From UBA5072 sp041737175 (GTDB taxonomy: Bacteria > Bacteroidota > Bacteroidia > Bacteroidales > UBA10428), in contig JBGSSF010000004.1 in the NCBI GenBank assembly GCA_041737175.1, positions 142,462 to 206,461 on the forward strand: 64,000 nucleotides of DNA, written 5' to 3'. Positions 45,491 to 53,385 of the stretch are shown in pieces (positions within the stretch are counted from its first letter, which is position 1; each line of letters opens with the position of its first letter). The notes below the pieces were generated by a model, which saw only the letters and a program-made list of their open reading frames with translations, searched no databases and was not told the DNA's origin. The translations under genes were made by a program, and so were the position numbers.

Positions 45491-46072
45491 TTAGGCTGAA
45501 AACAATTTCCCCAGAAGAAGAAAAAAAGGTTGGATCAACATCAGTTCGCGGAGAGCGGTTATACCCCTGTGCAGGGTATTCCTTAGCGATTGCACATTAA
45601 CGTCCATTACTGCCGCAATGGTTTCAAAATCGAGTTCTTCGAAATACCGGAGATAGATGGCTTCACGCTGCCGGGGCATGAGTTTATTCAGGGCATGGAT
45701 TACTTGTCGGCGCATATCCTCTGTTACCTGTGCATTGATAACAAAATCTTCGGCAGAATAAACAATTTCAAACGGATGTTCAAAATTGTCTTCAATGGGA
45801 ATCGAGGTTTTGGTTAGTTCCAGACTGTCGATCAGGTGATTGCGCAGCGACTTAAAAAGATAGGGTTTGAGGACTTCAACAGGTTTGAGGTTTGACCGGT
45901 TCTTCCAAAGTTTCAGAAACAAGTCCTGGATAGCATCCTTCACCAGGTTTTCGTTACCGGCCAGTTTCACTCCATACCTGTAAAGGTCATCATGATACTG
46001 CAGGAAAATCTCTGAAAGGGCAGCCTTGTCGCCCTGGAGAAAATTTAGCCAGAGATGTTGTTTTTGGTTCAT
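45491..46072 (-). CDS. ECF-type RNA polymerase sigma factor
   Basis: The 193-residue protein starts at the ATG at 46072 (MNQKQHLWLNFLQGD), which is the typical ECF start; the open frame extends upstream through a region that would overlap the preceding gene. Region 2 (about 20-90; YHDDLYRYGVKLAGNENLVKD, AIQDLFLKLWKNRSNL) and region 4 (about 128-180; LNKLMPRQREAIYLRYFEELDFETIAAVMDV) are complete. It is a member of the FecI-like group whose activity is restrained by the neighbouring FecR. It should direct transcription of susC/susD and the PUL. A TATATTTG box at 46092-46099 could drive its own basal expression. Confidence 0.92.
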   Translation of the reverse strand: MNQKQHLWLNFLQGDKAALSEIFLQYHDDLYRYGVKLAGNENLVKDAIQDLFLKLWKNRSNLKPVEVLKPYLFKSLRNHLIDSLELTKTSIPIEDNFEHPFEIVYSAEDFVINAQVTEDMRRQVIHALNKLMPRQREAIYLRYFEELDFETIAAVMDVNVQSLRNTLHRGITALRELMLIQPFFLLLGKLFSA

Positions 46073-46091
46073 GGTATGGCATGATGCAACA

Positions 46092-46099
46092 CAAATATA
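46092..46099 (-). promoter_or_regulatory. Candidate -7 box for the ECF sigma gene
   Basis: The minus-strand sequence is TATATTTG, matching TAnnTTTG, and a start site 7-8 bp downstream would leave a leader of about 12 bases before the ATG at 46072. No TTTG -33 box is visible at the usual distance. Confidence 0.4.
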
Positions 46100-46121
46100 A
46101 AGAAAAGTAATTTGTACTTGT

Positions 46122-47501
46122 CTATTTTTTCTGTTGCGCAATTTCCAGGGCTTTTGCCAGCGTATAATATTTGGCCAGCATATTGGGCACCTCCCAATCA
46201 GGTAATGTGCCTTCTTCGAGGTACTTCAGGTACCTTTGTGTGACCTGGGCAAAGTGTTCTTCATGGCCTATCCTGTATTTTTCAGGGATCTCAACCTCCC
46301 AGCCATCGGTAGTTCTTTTCGCCTCCACTCCCGGGTATTTGGCCTGGATCTTTCGGACAGCTTCCGAAAGCAACCCTGCATATTCATCCGCCTTGATTTC
46401 ACCGACCGGTTCGATATACAATGTGGGTTTATAATTCTGTTCGCTGCCCTGACGGATTATTAAATTCGCCCGGGTCCCCCGCATCATTGAATAATGTGTA
46501 TCGCCGCCCCCTTCCGGAGCCTTAAAGTTCCATACCACGGATACCCTGGCGGACACACCTTTAATTATATAATTGATCTTGCCATTGGCGTATACCTTCA
46601 GGATGGTATCCTGAATATCCTTCATCAGGAATTCAGGAAATGCCGGCAGCTTGGTGACCTCCTCAAATTCAGATAATGAGATTCTTGTAGACCAGCGCCT
46701 TGCATCGATCACCTCAATGTCGTGGGTGTAATCAAGGATCTGCTCAGGAAAACACTCCCATTGTATCAGGTCAACAAGGTGAGTAGTAACATCCACAATA
46801 CCTTCACCCTGCTGTAGAACATCAAAAAACCAGGCTGGACGTTTCAGGGCAGCACCCGAAACAAATTTATAGTAGTGATGTACACTTTCTTTAGTAATGG
46901 CAGGATTATCATGAGTTCCCTTTTCGAGAGTGCCAAAAATATCAGGATTCATTGAGAATTCTTTCTGCAGGATGGTGGTAATTTCACTCCGCTCCGTCAT
47001 GATATCGTACAAAAGAACACCTTTCTCCCGGGCAACTTCAAAAGATTCTTTTAAAAGGCTGAAATTGTCCATATTTATCGCCATCGGCTTATCCGAAAGC
47101 ACATTTAAACCTGCCTCCACAGATGCCTTTATATACTGTGTCTTTTTTTGGTTATTTCCAGCCAGAACAACAACATTCCCGGGCTTCTCAGCCAGCATTT
47201 TTTCAAGAAAGTCCGGGCCTTTATATACGATCTCATTCCACCGGGTAGGATGTTCTGACCGGTTATTGTAATCCCCGATCCTTTTCAGATGATCATCCAG
47301 GTCATTTCCGGCCGGTGCAAAAACATACACGTTGGAATCGACCTGGGTATACATGGTCTTCTGGATAAGCGATGCATGAAAATGCCCCGGGTCAAGGGTG
47401 ATGAGCCCCACCTTGCCATTGTTTTCCATAAATTTCGTTTTGTCCGAAGAACATGAATACATAAGGAATAAGCTTACTATAGCAAAACAGATTACGCTCA
47501 T
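46122..47501 (-). CDS. Lipid-anchored Gfo/Idh/MocA-family oxidoreductase
   Basis: The 459-residue protein has a lipoprotein signal (FAIVSLFLMYSC, lipobox MYSC), then a Rossmann NAD(P)-binding domain (about 28-165; VGLITLDPGHFHASL, VVVLAGNNQKKTQYI, LNVLSDKPMAI, where DKP takes the usual EKP catalytic lysine position) and the C-terminal Oxidoreduct_C region (about 180-440; GIVDVTTHLVDLIQWECFP). Such enzymes oxidise or epimerise sugars with a tightly bound nicotinamide. Lipid-anchored versions are found outside the cytoplasm and must keep their cofactor. It is upstream of the ECF gene on the same strand, only 49 bp away, and may be read into the PUL. Confidence 0.8.
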   Translation of the reverse strand: MSVICFAIVSLFLMYSCSSDKTKFMENNGKVGLITLDPGHFHASLIQKTMYTQVDSNVYVFAPAGNDLDDHLKRIGDYNNRSEHPTRWNEIVYKGPDFLEKMLAEKPGNVVVLAGNNQKKTQYIKASVEAGLNVLSDKPMAINMDNFSLLKESFEVAREKGVLLYDIMTERSEITTILQKEFSMNPDIFGTLEKGTHDNPAITKESVHHYYKFVSGAALKRPAWFFDVLQQGEGIVDVTTHLVDLIQWECFPEQILDYTHDIEVIDARRWSTRISLSEFEEVTKLPAFPEFLMKDIQDTILKVYANGKINYIIKGVSARVSVVWNFKAPEGGGDTHYSMMRGTRANLIIRQGSEQNYKPTLYIEPVGEIKADEYAGLLSEAVRKIQAKYPGVEAKRTTDGWEVEIPEKYRIGHEEHFAQVTQRYLKYLEEGTLPDWEVPNMLAKYYTLAKALEIAQQKK

Positions 47502-47572
47502 GATGGATACTAATGTATAATTATTTTACCGGATATCTTGGAAAATCCAAATTACAACTTTTTTCAAACAAA

Positions 47573-47610
47573 AACACCCTTCAAGCGGTTGAAAACCCTT
47601 GAAGGGTGTT
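47573..47610 (-). terminator. Terminator after the small heat-shock gene
   Basis: AACACCCTTCAAG (47573-47585) and CTTGAAGGGTGTT (47598-47610) form a perfect 13-bp stem. On the minus strand it is followed by TTTTGTTTG, so it should end the transcript of the small heat-shock protein, whose stop is 47 bp upstream. Confidence 0.7.
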
Positions 47611-47627
47611 TAGAAAAGGGGTACAAG

Positions 47628-47651
47628 AGATACGCAAGGTATTGCGTATCT
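47628..47651. repeat. Palindrome AGATACGCAA/TTGCGTATCT
   Basis: A 10-bp perfect stem with a 4-base loop lies just 3' of the heat-shock gene and next to the terminator. Its AGAnACGCA core resembles the AGACGCAT arm of the repeat at 51253-51271, so it may be a divergent relative of the GTAGAGAC family. Confidence 0.5.
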
Positions 47652-47656
47652 ATCAT

Positions 47657-48085
47657 TTATGAAATCTTAATCTCGCGAGAAGGCTTCTCCTTGGCTTCTT
47701 CCTTTTTCGGGATAATTACCTGCAGGATGCCATCTTTATGAGCAGCCCTGATCTTCTCGGCATTCACGGTCAGTGGAAGTGTGAACGACCGGCTGAAAGA
47801 ATAATAGCTGAATTCTTTCCGCATCACTTTACCATCTTCTTCCTGTTTTTCTTCCTTTTCCGAAGAGACGGTGAGTACATTGTTTTCGAGGTTGACTTTA
47901 AAGTCTTCCTTGTTCAAACCTGGGGCTGCTACATCAATACGATAGTCTTCCTTGCTCTCAATAATATTCACGGCAGGCAGACTTTGTTTGCTTTCAGCAT
48001 CCAAAAACCTGGGGAACAGGTCTCCGTTAAAAAATTCTTCCACCAGATTCGGCCAGGCAGCTCTAGTTCTCAGTGAAGGTAACAT
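47657..48085 (-). CDS. Small heat-shock protein (Hsp20/alpha-crystallin)
   Basis: The 142-residue protein has a short N-terminal arm (1-38) and a complete alpha-crystallin domain (about 38-128; VNIIESKEDYRIDVAAPGLNK, NNVLTVSSEKEE, YYSFSRSFTLP, HKDGILQVIIPK), ending in a charged tail. It is an ATP-independent chaperone that holds unfolding cytoplasmic proteins for refolding. The length is normal. Expression is marked by an AGGAGGA Shine-Dalgarno sequence 7 bases before the ATG, which is unusual in Bacteroidota and suggests high translation. A terminator follows. It is transcribed divergently from the peptidase at 48267, with 181 bp of palindrome-rich sequence between them. Confidence 0.93.
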   Translation of the reverse strand: MLPSLRTRAAWPNLVEEFFNGDLFPRFLDAESKQSLPAVNIIESKEDYRIDVAAPGLNKEDFKVNLENNVLTVSSEKEEKQEEDGKVMRKEFSYYSFSRSFTLPLTVNAEKIRAAHKDGILQVIIPKKEEAKEKPSREIKIS

Positions 48086-48092
48086 GGTTCAA

Positions 48093-48099
48093 TCCTCCT
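48093..48099 (-). promoter_or_regulatory. Strong Shine-Dalgarno (AGGAGGA) for hsp20
   Basis: The minus strand reads AGGAGGA, followed after 7 bases by the ATG at 48085. Bacteroidota genes seldom use such a site, and the neighbouring genes here lack one. Confidence 0.6.
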
Positions 48100-48190
48100 G
48101 TATTTTAGTTAAACAATTTATTTATACTTTACAAAAGGGAATTGACAAATTAAATGCCAGCACGATTTTAGTGTCATAGTGGCATACACA

Positions 48191-48215
48191 TGTCATTATA
48201 TCAGACATAATGGCA
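48191..48215. promoter_or_regulatory. Possible operator in the divergent hsp20 / peptidase region
   Basis: TGTCATTAT and ATAATGGCA form a 9-bp inverted repeat with one mismatch around a 7-base centre. TGTCAT/TGGCAT hexamers recur between 48171 and 48216. The site is between the two divergent promoters, directly upstream of the TATATTTG box at 48240. No regulator family can be named. Confidence 0.35.
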
Positions 48216-48239
48216 TGAAATTTTTTCGATCCGAAGTTA

Positions 48240-48247
48240 TATATTTG
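48240..48247 (+). promoter_or_regulatory. Candidate -7 box (TATATTTG) of the M1-like peptidase gene
   Basis: The box matches TAnnTTTG exactly. A transcription start near 48254 would leave a 13-base leader. The -33 region is T-rich (TTTTTT at 48221) but not at ideal spacing. Confidence 0.45.
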
Positions 48248-48266
48248 ATATTATTAAAGTTTTGCC

Positions 48267-51242
48267 ATGAAAGTGCGGCTTATATCACTTCTGCTGATCA
48301 CAGCATGTTTCCAAAGTATGTTTTCACAGGCCTATTTTCAGCAGGAGGTGAATTACACCCTGTCTGTTTCGCTTGATGATGTAAGTCATACATTAAAAGG
48401 ATTTGAGTCAATCCGGTATATCAATAATTCTCCGGATATTCTGAGCTTTTTATGGTTTCATCTTTGGCCCAATGCCTATAAGGATAATTCCACGGCATTG
48501 GCCCGGCAACTCCTTGAATCCGGAAGAACCCGGTTTCAGTATGCTTCTGAGGAAGAGAGGGGTTATATAGACTCGCTTGATTTCAGGGTGAATGGCAAGC
48601 GCATTACCTGGTTGCCGGATGATCTCCATAAAGACATATGCAAACTTATCCTGAATGATATCCTGCGTCCCGGAGATACCATCATCATCACAACGCCATT
48701 TTATGTGAAGTTACCCGAGTCTTTTTCGAGATCCGGCCATAAAGGTCAGGCTTACCAGGTATCCCAATGGTACCCGAAACCGGCAGTATATGACAGGCAC
48801 GGCTGGAATCAGATGCCCTATCTCGATCAGGGGGAGTTCTATTCGGAATTTGGCTCATTCGATGTTACCATCACGCTTCCGAAGAATTATGTGGTAGGAG
48901 CCACAGGTAATCTGGAGACATCTGAAGAACTTCATTGGCTTGAGGAAAGATTAAAGGATACAACAACGGTTCGGAACATTCCGGCATCGGACCGTGAACT
49001 CAAAACAATCCGTTATTCCGAGAGGAATATACATGACTTTGCCTGGTTTGCCGACAAGCGTTATCGGGTATTGAAGGGCGATGTTCTCCTTTCCGGCGGC
49101 AGAAAGGTAACTACCTGGGCTATGTTTACTGAAGTGCAGAAAGAAGTCTGGAAGGATGCGATCCAATATATCAATGACGCTGTCAGGTATTATTCTGCCT
49201 GGTATGGAGATTATCCCTACAACAATTGCAGCGCCGTATATGGGGCGCTTGAAGCCGGAGGTGCCATGGAATATCCCACCATAACCGTGGTCGGAAATGT
49301 AAATACACCTTTGATGCTTGAAAACTACATCATGCACGAAGTTGGTCATAACTGGTTCTACGGCGTACTGGGTTTCAATGAAAGAAAATTTCCATACCTG
49401 GATGAAGGTATTAACACGTTCAGCGAGTTTCGTTACATGAAGTCCAAGTATCCGCAGCTGAAATTGTACAAAATGCTTACTGAGAATGAATCTTTGGTCC
49501 GAAAGCTGAATGCGGATGACCTGCCGTTCAGTGATTATTATTACTATCTCTACCTGCTGTCCGCAAGAAACAACATAGATCAACCACTCAATCTTGCCAG
49601 CGATCAGTATACTTCTATGAATTATGGCATGATTGTTTACGATAAGTCCGCGCTGGTTTGGAATTACCTTTTGCAGTACCTGGGTGAAGAAAAGTTCAAC
49701 AGCATTATGCAGCAATTTTACCGGAATTGGCAGTTCAGGCATCCTGACCCTGAAGATCTGCGCATGGAATTCGAAACCGCATATAAGGAAGATCTTTCAT
49801 GGTTTTTTAATGATCTTCTGGGAACTTCCGCGAAAATGGATTATGAGATCAAACGGATCCGTGCGGATCGGGTGATGGTAAAAAATACCGGCACGATATC
49901 ATCCCCTTTGCATATGGCCTCAATGGACGAGGACAGGGTGCAACATGAAAGATGGTATCCTGGATTCAGCGGCAGGCAGTGGCTTGACATGCCGGATAAG
50001 GAGGCTGGTAAAATACGGTTGTTTCATGAAATCTCAGTTCCTGAGATAAACCGGAGGAACAATACCATGAGGACTCATGGATTGCTCCGCCGGATTGAAC
50101 CATTGGATATACATCCAATACAAATACTGGAAAAATCTTATAAGACATCTGTTGGCATTTTGCCTGCACTTGGCTGGAACAATTACAATAAAACGCAGTT
50201 GGGACTGGTCCTCTACAGTCCGCTGCTCCCGCAGCAAACCATCGAATACCAATTCGTCCCCATGTATGGTCTGGGTAATCATGATATATCGGGTATGGGC
50301 AGGATTTCCCTCAACCTCTATCCCCAATCTTCCATTTTTCAGGCATTTCAGTTGAGTATCAATGCAAGGCGGTTCGGTCATGGAACGGAGAACGGACTAA
50401 GTTACAATCGTTTAAAGGGAGAGTTGCTGATCACCATCAGGAATGCATCCGCACAAAATCCTGTGATCAAGACGGTGAAACTTTCCCTGGTTTCCGCTAC
50501 TGAATTAATACGAATTTATAGAAGGTACGCTATCGATAATTTCTTTGCCACTGCTGATATTAACTTTTACAATCCAGAGGTATTAAATCCTTATAGAGTC
50601 AATCTAAACATGGAGGCCAACAATGATTTCGTTCGCTCATCCCTTGAGCTGAATTATACCCATGCCATGAGGTATGCGATGAATGCCCTCCGTTTCAGAG
50701 TTTTCGCCTCAGGGTTCCTGTTTAAGGAATACGATATGAATGACCATTATGCAATCCGACTCAGCGGCAATTCAGGCATTCATGATTATAAATTTGAACA
50801 TCTTTACCTGGGCAGGTTTGAGGATATTACGGATCCTAACAGGCAGGCGTTACTTTCGCAGCAATTTGCGATGAATGAAGGTGGATTTGCTTCCAATGTA
50901 CCTTTTGCTTTTTCAGACAAATGGCTGGCAACCCTCGGAATAACCTTGCGCATTCCGAAGACACCCCTGTATTTGTATGCCACTGCCGGCACCTATTCGG
51001 GCGCTGGTGATCAAATCTGGGATCTGCCAGCGGAAGAATCGGTTGAATCTGAGAAAGTACCATATGAAACCGGAGTTATGGCAAGCCTTGGAAGTTTTGT
51101 TAAGGTTTATTTTCCAATGGTCACCTCGCATGATATTTCGCAGGTAAACAAAGCATTGACAGATAATTACTGGCAGACTATCCGGTACGTCATCGATTTC
51201 AATGCCATCAATCCGTTTAAATTGAAGAACAGGATGTTTTGA
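48267..51242 (+). CDS. Exported M1-family metallopeptidase
   Basis: This 991-residue protein has a signal peptide (1-21), an N-terminal beta saddle (25-250), a thermolysin-like catalytic domain and a long C-terminal beta-rich region (about 640-991). The zinc site is HEVGH (His357, Glu358, His361) with the third ligand Glu380 in YLDEG. Upstream is GGAMEYPT (Glu335), corresponding to the GxMEN exopeptidase motif but with Tyr for Asn, so aminopeptidase action is likely but not certain. The C-terminal 350 residues contain repeated amphipathic strands (YGLGNHDISGMGRISLNL) resembling an outer-membrane barrel or surface domain, unusual for classical M1 enzymes. Its stop faces dsbD with 29 bp between them. 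Confidence 0.85.
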   Translation: MKVRLISLLLITACFQSMFSQAYFQQEVNYTLSVSLDDVSHTLKGFESIRYINNSPDILSFLWFHLWPNAYKDNSTALARQLLESGRTRFQYASEEERGYIDSLDFRVNGKRITWLPDDLHKDICKLILNDILRPGDTIIITTPFYVKLPESFSRSGHKGQAYQVSQWYPKPAVYDRHGWNQMPYLDQGEFYSEFGSFDVTITLPKNYVVGATGNLETSEELHWLEERLKDTTTVRNIPASDRELKTIRYSERNIHDFAWFADKRYRVLKGDVLLSGGRKVTTWAMFTEVQKEVWKDAIQYINDAVRYYSAWYGDYPYNNCSAVYGALEAGGAMEYPTITVVGNVNTPLMLENYIMHEVGHNWFYGVLGFNERKFPYLDEGINTFSEFRYMKSKYPQLKLYKMLTENESLVRKLNADDLPFSDYYYYLYLLSARNNIDQPLNLASDQYTSMNYGMIVYDKSALVWNYLLQYLGEEKFNSIMQQFYRNWQFRHPDPEDLRMEFETAYKEDLSWFFNDLLGTSAKMDYEIKRIRADRVMVKNTGTISSPLHMASMDEDRVQHERWYPGFSGRQWLDMPDKEAGKIRLFHEISVPEINRRNNTMRTHGLLRRIEPLDIHPIQILEKSYKTSVGILPALGWNNYNKTQLGLVLYSPLLPQQTIEYQFVPMYGLGNHDISGMGRISLNLYPQSSIFQAFQLSINARRFGHGTENGLSYNRLKGELLITIRNASAQNPVIKTVKLSLVSATELIRIYRRYAIDNFFATADINFYNPEVLNPYRVNLNMEANNDFVRSSLELNYTHAMRYAMNALRFRVFASGFLFKEYDMNDHYAIRLSGNSGIHDYKFEHLYLGRFEDITDPNRQALLSQQFAMNEGGFASNVPFAFSDKWLATLGITLRIPKTPLYLYATAGTYSGAGDQIWDLPAEESVESEKVPYETGVMASLGSFVKVYFPMVTSHDISQVNKALTDNYWQTIRYVIDFNAINPFKLKNRMF

Positions 51243-51252
51243 ATGATAGAAT

Positions 51253-51271
51253 AGACGCATGCAATGCGTCT
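51253..51271. repeat. Palindrome of the GTAGAGAC family abutting dsbD
   Basis: AGACGCAT and ATGCGTCT pair over 8 bp around a 3-base loop. On the minus strand the sequence begins GTAGAGACGC, and its TAG (51272-51274) is the stop codon of dsbD. It fills the 29-bp gap between the convergent peptidase and dsbD genes and could act as a two-way terminator. Confidence 0.65.
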
Positions 51272-53338
51272 CTACTGTACACCTTCTTCTAGCCAATTCA
51301 GAAACCTATCGATATCGGGATCATAGGTATAATAGGTTTTCGAAAGATCATTTCCGTTGGCATCCACTATAGCGTATAGAGGCAGCGCATTGGAATTAAA
51401 CCGGATAATCTGGAAATCCTGATTCTTTTTTCCTATGGTGTTCTTGACCTTCCCGTCAGAGGTTGAAGTGATCCAATCCTTATCCGGAAGTTTTGTTTTG
51501 TCATCCGTATACAAAGCCACAATGATGAATTCATCCTGAAGCTTTTGCAGCACACGGGGATCTGACCAGACCTCACTGTACATCTTTTTACAGTTGGAAC
51601 AGGTATGACCAACGAAATCAACAAGTACAGGTTTGTTTTTTTCCCTGGCGCATGCCAGGGCTTCCTGGTATTCAAAATATCCCTGCAAGCCATGGGGAAG
51701 GGAGAGGAAGTCTGAGTATTTCGGGGTTGAACATAATATTGTAGGGGCAGCCCCTTGTGGCTGCCCGATAAAAGCAGCCCCTAGCGTCTGCCTGTTCGAA
51801 TCAACAATCCTAGGGGCAGCCCCTTGTGGCTGCCCAACAGGAGGCAATATAGTGGACAATCCCTTTAATTCATTTCCCAGGAATCCGGTAAAAAGGTAAA
51901 GCGCAAATGAAAATGTGGCCACAGCAAAGATAAAACGCGGAACACCAATTTGGACAAGGTCGTTGTCATGGGCAAATTTGATTTTCCCCAGCAAGTATAA
52001 GCCCAGGAGTGTAAAAATCACGATCCAGACGCTGAGAAACAGATCTCTGCTGATCAGGTTCAGGTGATAAGACTGGTCAATCTTTCCGAGGAAATACAAT
52101 GAAAACGCCAGCATGACAAAGGCAAAGAAAACTTTGATGGCATTGAGCCAGCTTCCTGATTTTGGCAGATTCTGCAACCAGGAAGGAAAAATGGCAAAAA
52201 GGGTAAAAGGAAGGGCAAAAACCAGGGAGAAACCCATCATACCGATGACAGGTTCAAGAACTTCACCCTGTGATGCTTTGATGAGCAGCGAGGCAACAAT
52301 TGGGCCTGTGCATGAAAAGGAAAGTATAGCCATGGCCAGGGCCATGAAAAAAGCGCCGACATAGCCACCTTTGTCCGCCTGCTGATCCACTTTATTGGCA
52401 AGTCCGGAGGGAAGCATGATTTCAAACATGCCAAAGAAGGAAGCGGAGAGAATCAGGAAAATCAGAAAGAATATGAGGTTGGTGGCCCAGTGTGTTGTGA
52501 AATTGTTTACTGCATTGGGATTCTTGAAAACAGCCACCAGTATACCGATGAGTGTATAAAGAAAAACAATGGAAAGGCCGAAAACCAATGCTTGTGATAT
52601 CGCTTTTCCCCTTGATTGACTGCCCCGAAGGAAATAGGAAACAGTCATGGGTATCATGGGATACACACAGGGTGTCAGTAACCCACCCAATCCGGCAAGC
52701 AGAGACAGCAGGAAAACGCCCCACAGTGACTTTTGAGCGGCAGCGGGGGAAGAAGCAGTGGCAGGTGCAGTAGCAGTAGCAGTAGCAGTATCAAATACTA
52801 CAGAATCTGATTGTTCTTTACCAACTGCTGCTGGTGCTGCTGTTTCTACTGCCGCTGCCGCTGCTGCTGCCGACTGTTCCCCCAGTCCTTTCAGCCTGAA
52901 CACAAACTCATCATCCCCCGGCACACATTGTATGTCGCTGCAGGTCATATAATCCACAACCCCGGAGATGATGACGCTGTCAGTTTGTATTATTCTGACG
53001 CGCTGTGTAAAGGTGACCTTACCGCTGTGTAATTCAAGCTTCATATTAAAGATCTTGTCATCGACAATTTCGGGTTTTGGCGATTGTGTGGGGTTCCCCA
53101 ATACTTCAAAACCTTTTGTTTCTGAAAAATTGATCGAAGTGGGAATAGGACCTCCCTCCGCGATATTAAGTCCGTAGAGGTGCCAGGGGCTTTGAACGGT
53201 GGCCGTAAAGATCAGGTCGACCTGTTCTTTACTGATTTGCCGGGTGGAATAGGTCCATTTGACCGGTTTTATTACCTGTGAAGAAGCAGTGGCAATGATT
53301 AAAAGAATGGCCAGCAAAGAAAGTATGGTACGTTTCAT
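51272..53338 (-). CDS. dsbD: DsbD-type thiol:disulfide interchange protein with in-frame palindromic-repeat insertion
   Basis: The 688-residue protein has all three DsbD parts. These are a periplasmic N-terminal domain (about 22-150; Cys133 and Cys138 in MTCSDIQC), an eight-helix membrane domain (about 205-495; TPCVYPMIP with Cys224 and SFSCTGP) and a C-terminal thioredoxin-like domain (about 545-688; HTCSNC with Cys580 and Cys583). It passes electrons from cytoplasmic thioredoxin to periplasmic disulfides. Two oddities are clear. Residues about 154-201 are an Ala/Thr-rich low-complexity linker. Residues about 500-534 are encoded by two copies of a 25-base palindromic repeat, giving GQPQGAAP twice between the membrane and thioredoxin domains. 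The reading frame stays open, so function may be kept. Confidence 0.92.
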   Translation of the reverse strand: MKRTILSLLAILLIIATASSQVIKPVKWTYSTRQISKEQVDLIFTATVQSPWHLYGLNIAEGGPIPTSINFSETKGFEVLGNPTQSPKPEIVDDKIFNMKLELHSGKVTFTQRVRIIQTDSVIISGVVDYMTCSDIQCVPGDDEFVFRLKGLGEQSAAAAAAAVETAAPAAVGKEQSDSVVFDTATATATAPATASSPAAAQKSLWGVFLLSLLAGLGGLLTPCVYPMIPMTVSYFLRGSQSRGKAISQALVFGLSIVFLYTLIGILVAVFKNPNAVNNFTTHWATNLIFFLIFLILSASFFGMFEIMLPSGLANKVDQQADKGGYVGAFFMALAMAILSFSCTGPIVASLLIKASQGEVLEPVIGMMGFSLVFALPFTLFAIFPSWLQNLPKSGSWLNAIKVFFAFVMLAFSLYFLGKIDQSYHLNLISRDLFLSVWIVIFTLLGLYLLGKIKFAHDNDLVQIGVPRFIFAVATFSFALYLFTGFLGNELKGLSTILPPVGQPQGAAPRIVDSNRQTLGAAFIGQPQGAAPTILCSTPKYSDFLSLPHGLQGYFEYQEALACAREKNKPVLVDFVGHTCSNCKKMYSEVWSDPRVLQKLQDEFIIVALYTDDKTKLPDKDWITSTSDGKVKNTIGKKNQDFQIIRFNSNALPLYAIVDANGNDLSKTYYTYDPDIDRFLNWLEEGVQ
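51742..51835. repeat. Two copies of a 25-base palindromic repeat inside dsbD
   Basis: The same 25 bases occur at 51742-51766 and 51811-51835, exactly 69 bp (23 codons) apart. Each has a stem GGGCAGCC/GGCTGCCC with the loop CCTTGT. Both are read in dsbD as IGQPQGAAP-like or VGQPQGAAP. Elements of this GGGGCAGCCCC type are usually intergenic, so their presence in frame in a membrane protein suggests recent mobility. Confidence 0.75.
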
Positions 53339-53360
53339 AGGTTATGTGCAAGAAATTATG

Positions 53361-53368
53361 CAAATTTA
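53361..53368 (-). promoter_or_regulatory. Candidate -7 box (TAAATTTG) for dsbD
   Basis: The minus strand matches TAnnTTTG; the predicted start would be near 53354, about 16 bases before the dsbD ATG. It lies between divergent dsbD and the DUF5009 gene. No clear -33 box is seen. Confidence 0.35.
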
Positions 53369-53385
53369 AATTAAAATATTGTCAT

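Noticed and set aside
45491..46141. Longer ECF sigma start at 46141
   Set aside because: It would overlap the preceding oxidoreductase gene and adds residues not found in ECF factors; the ATG at 46072 gives the normal start.
48100..48220. Sigma-54 promoter for hsp20
   Set aside because: TGGCATTTAATTTGTC lacks the conserved GC of the -12 element, so the match is too weak.
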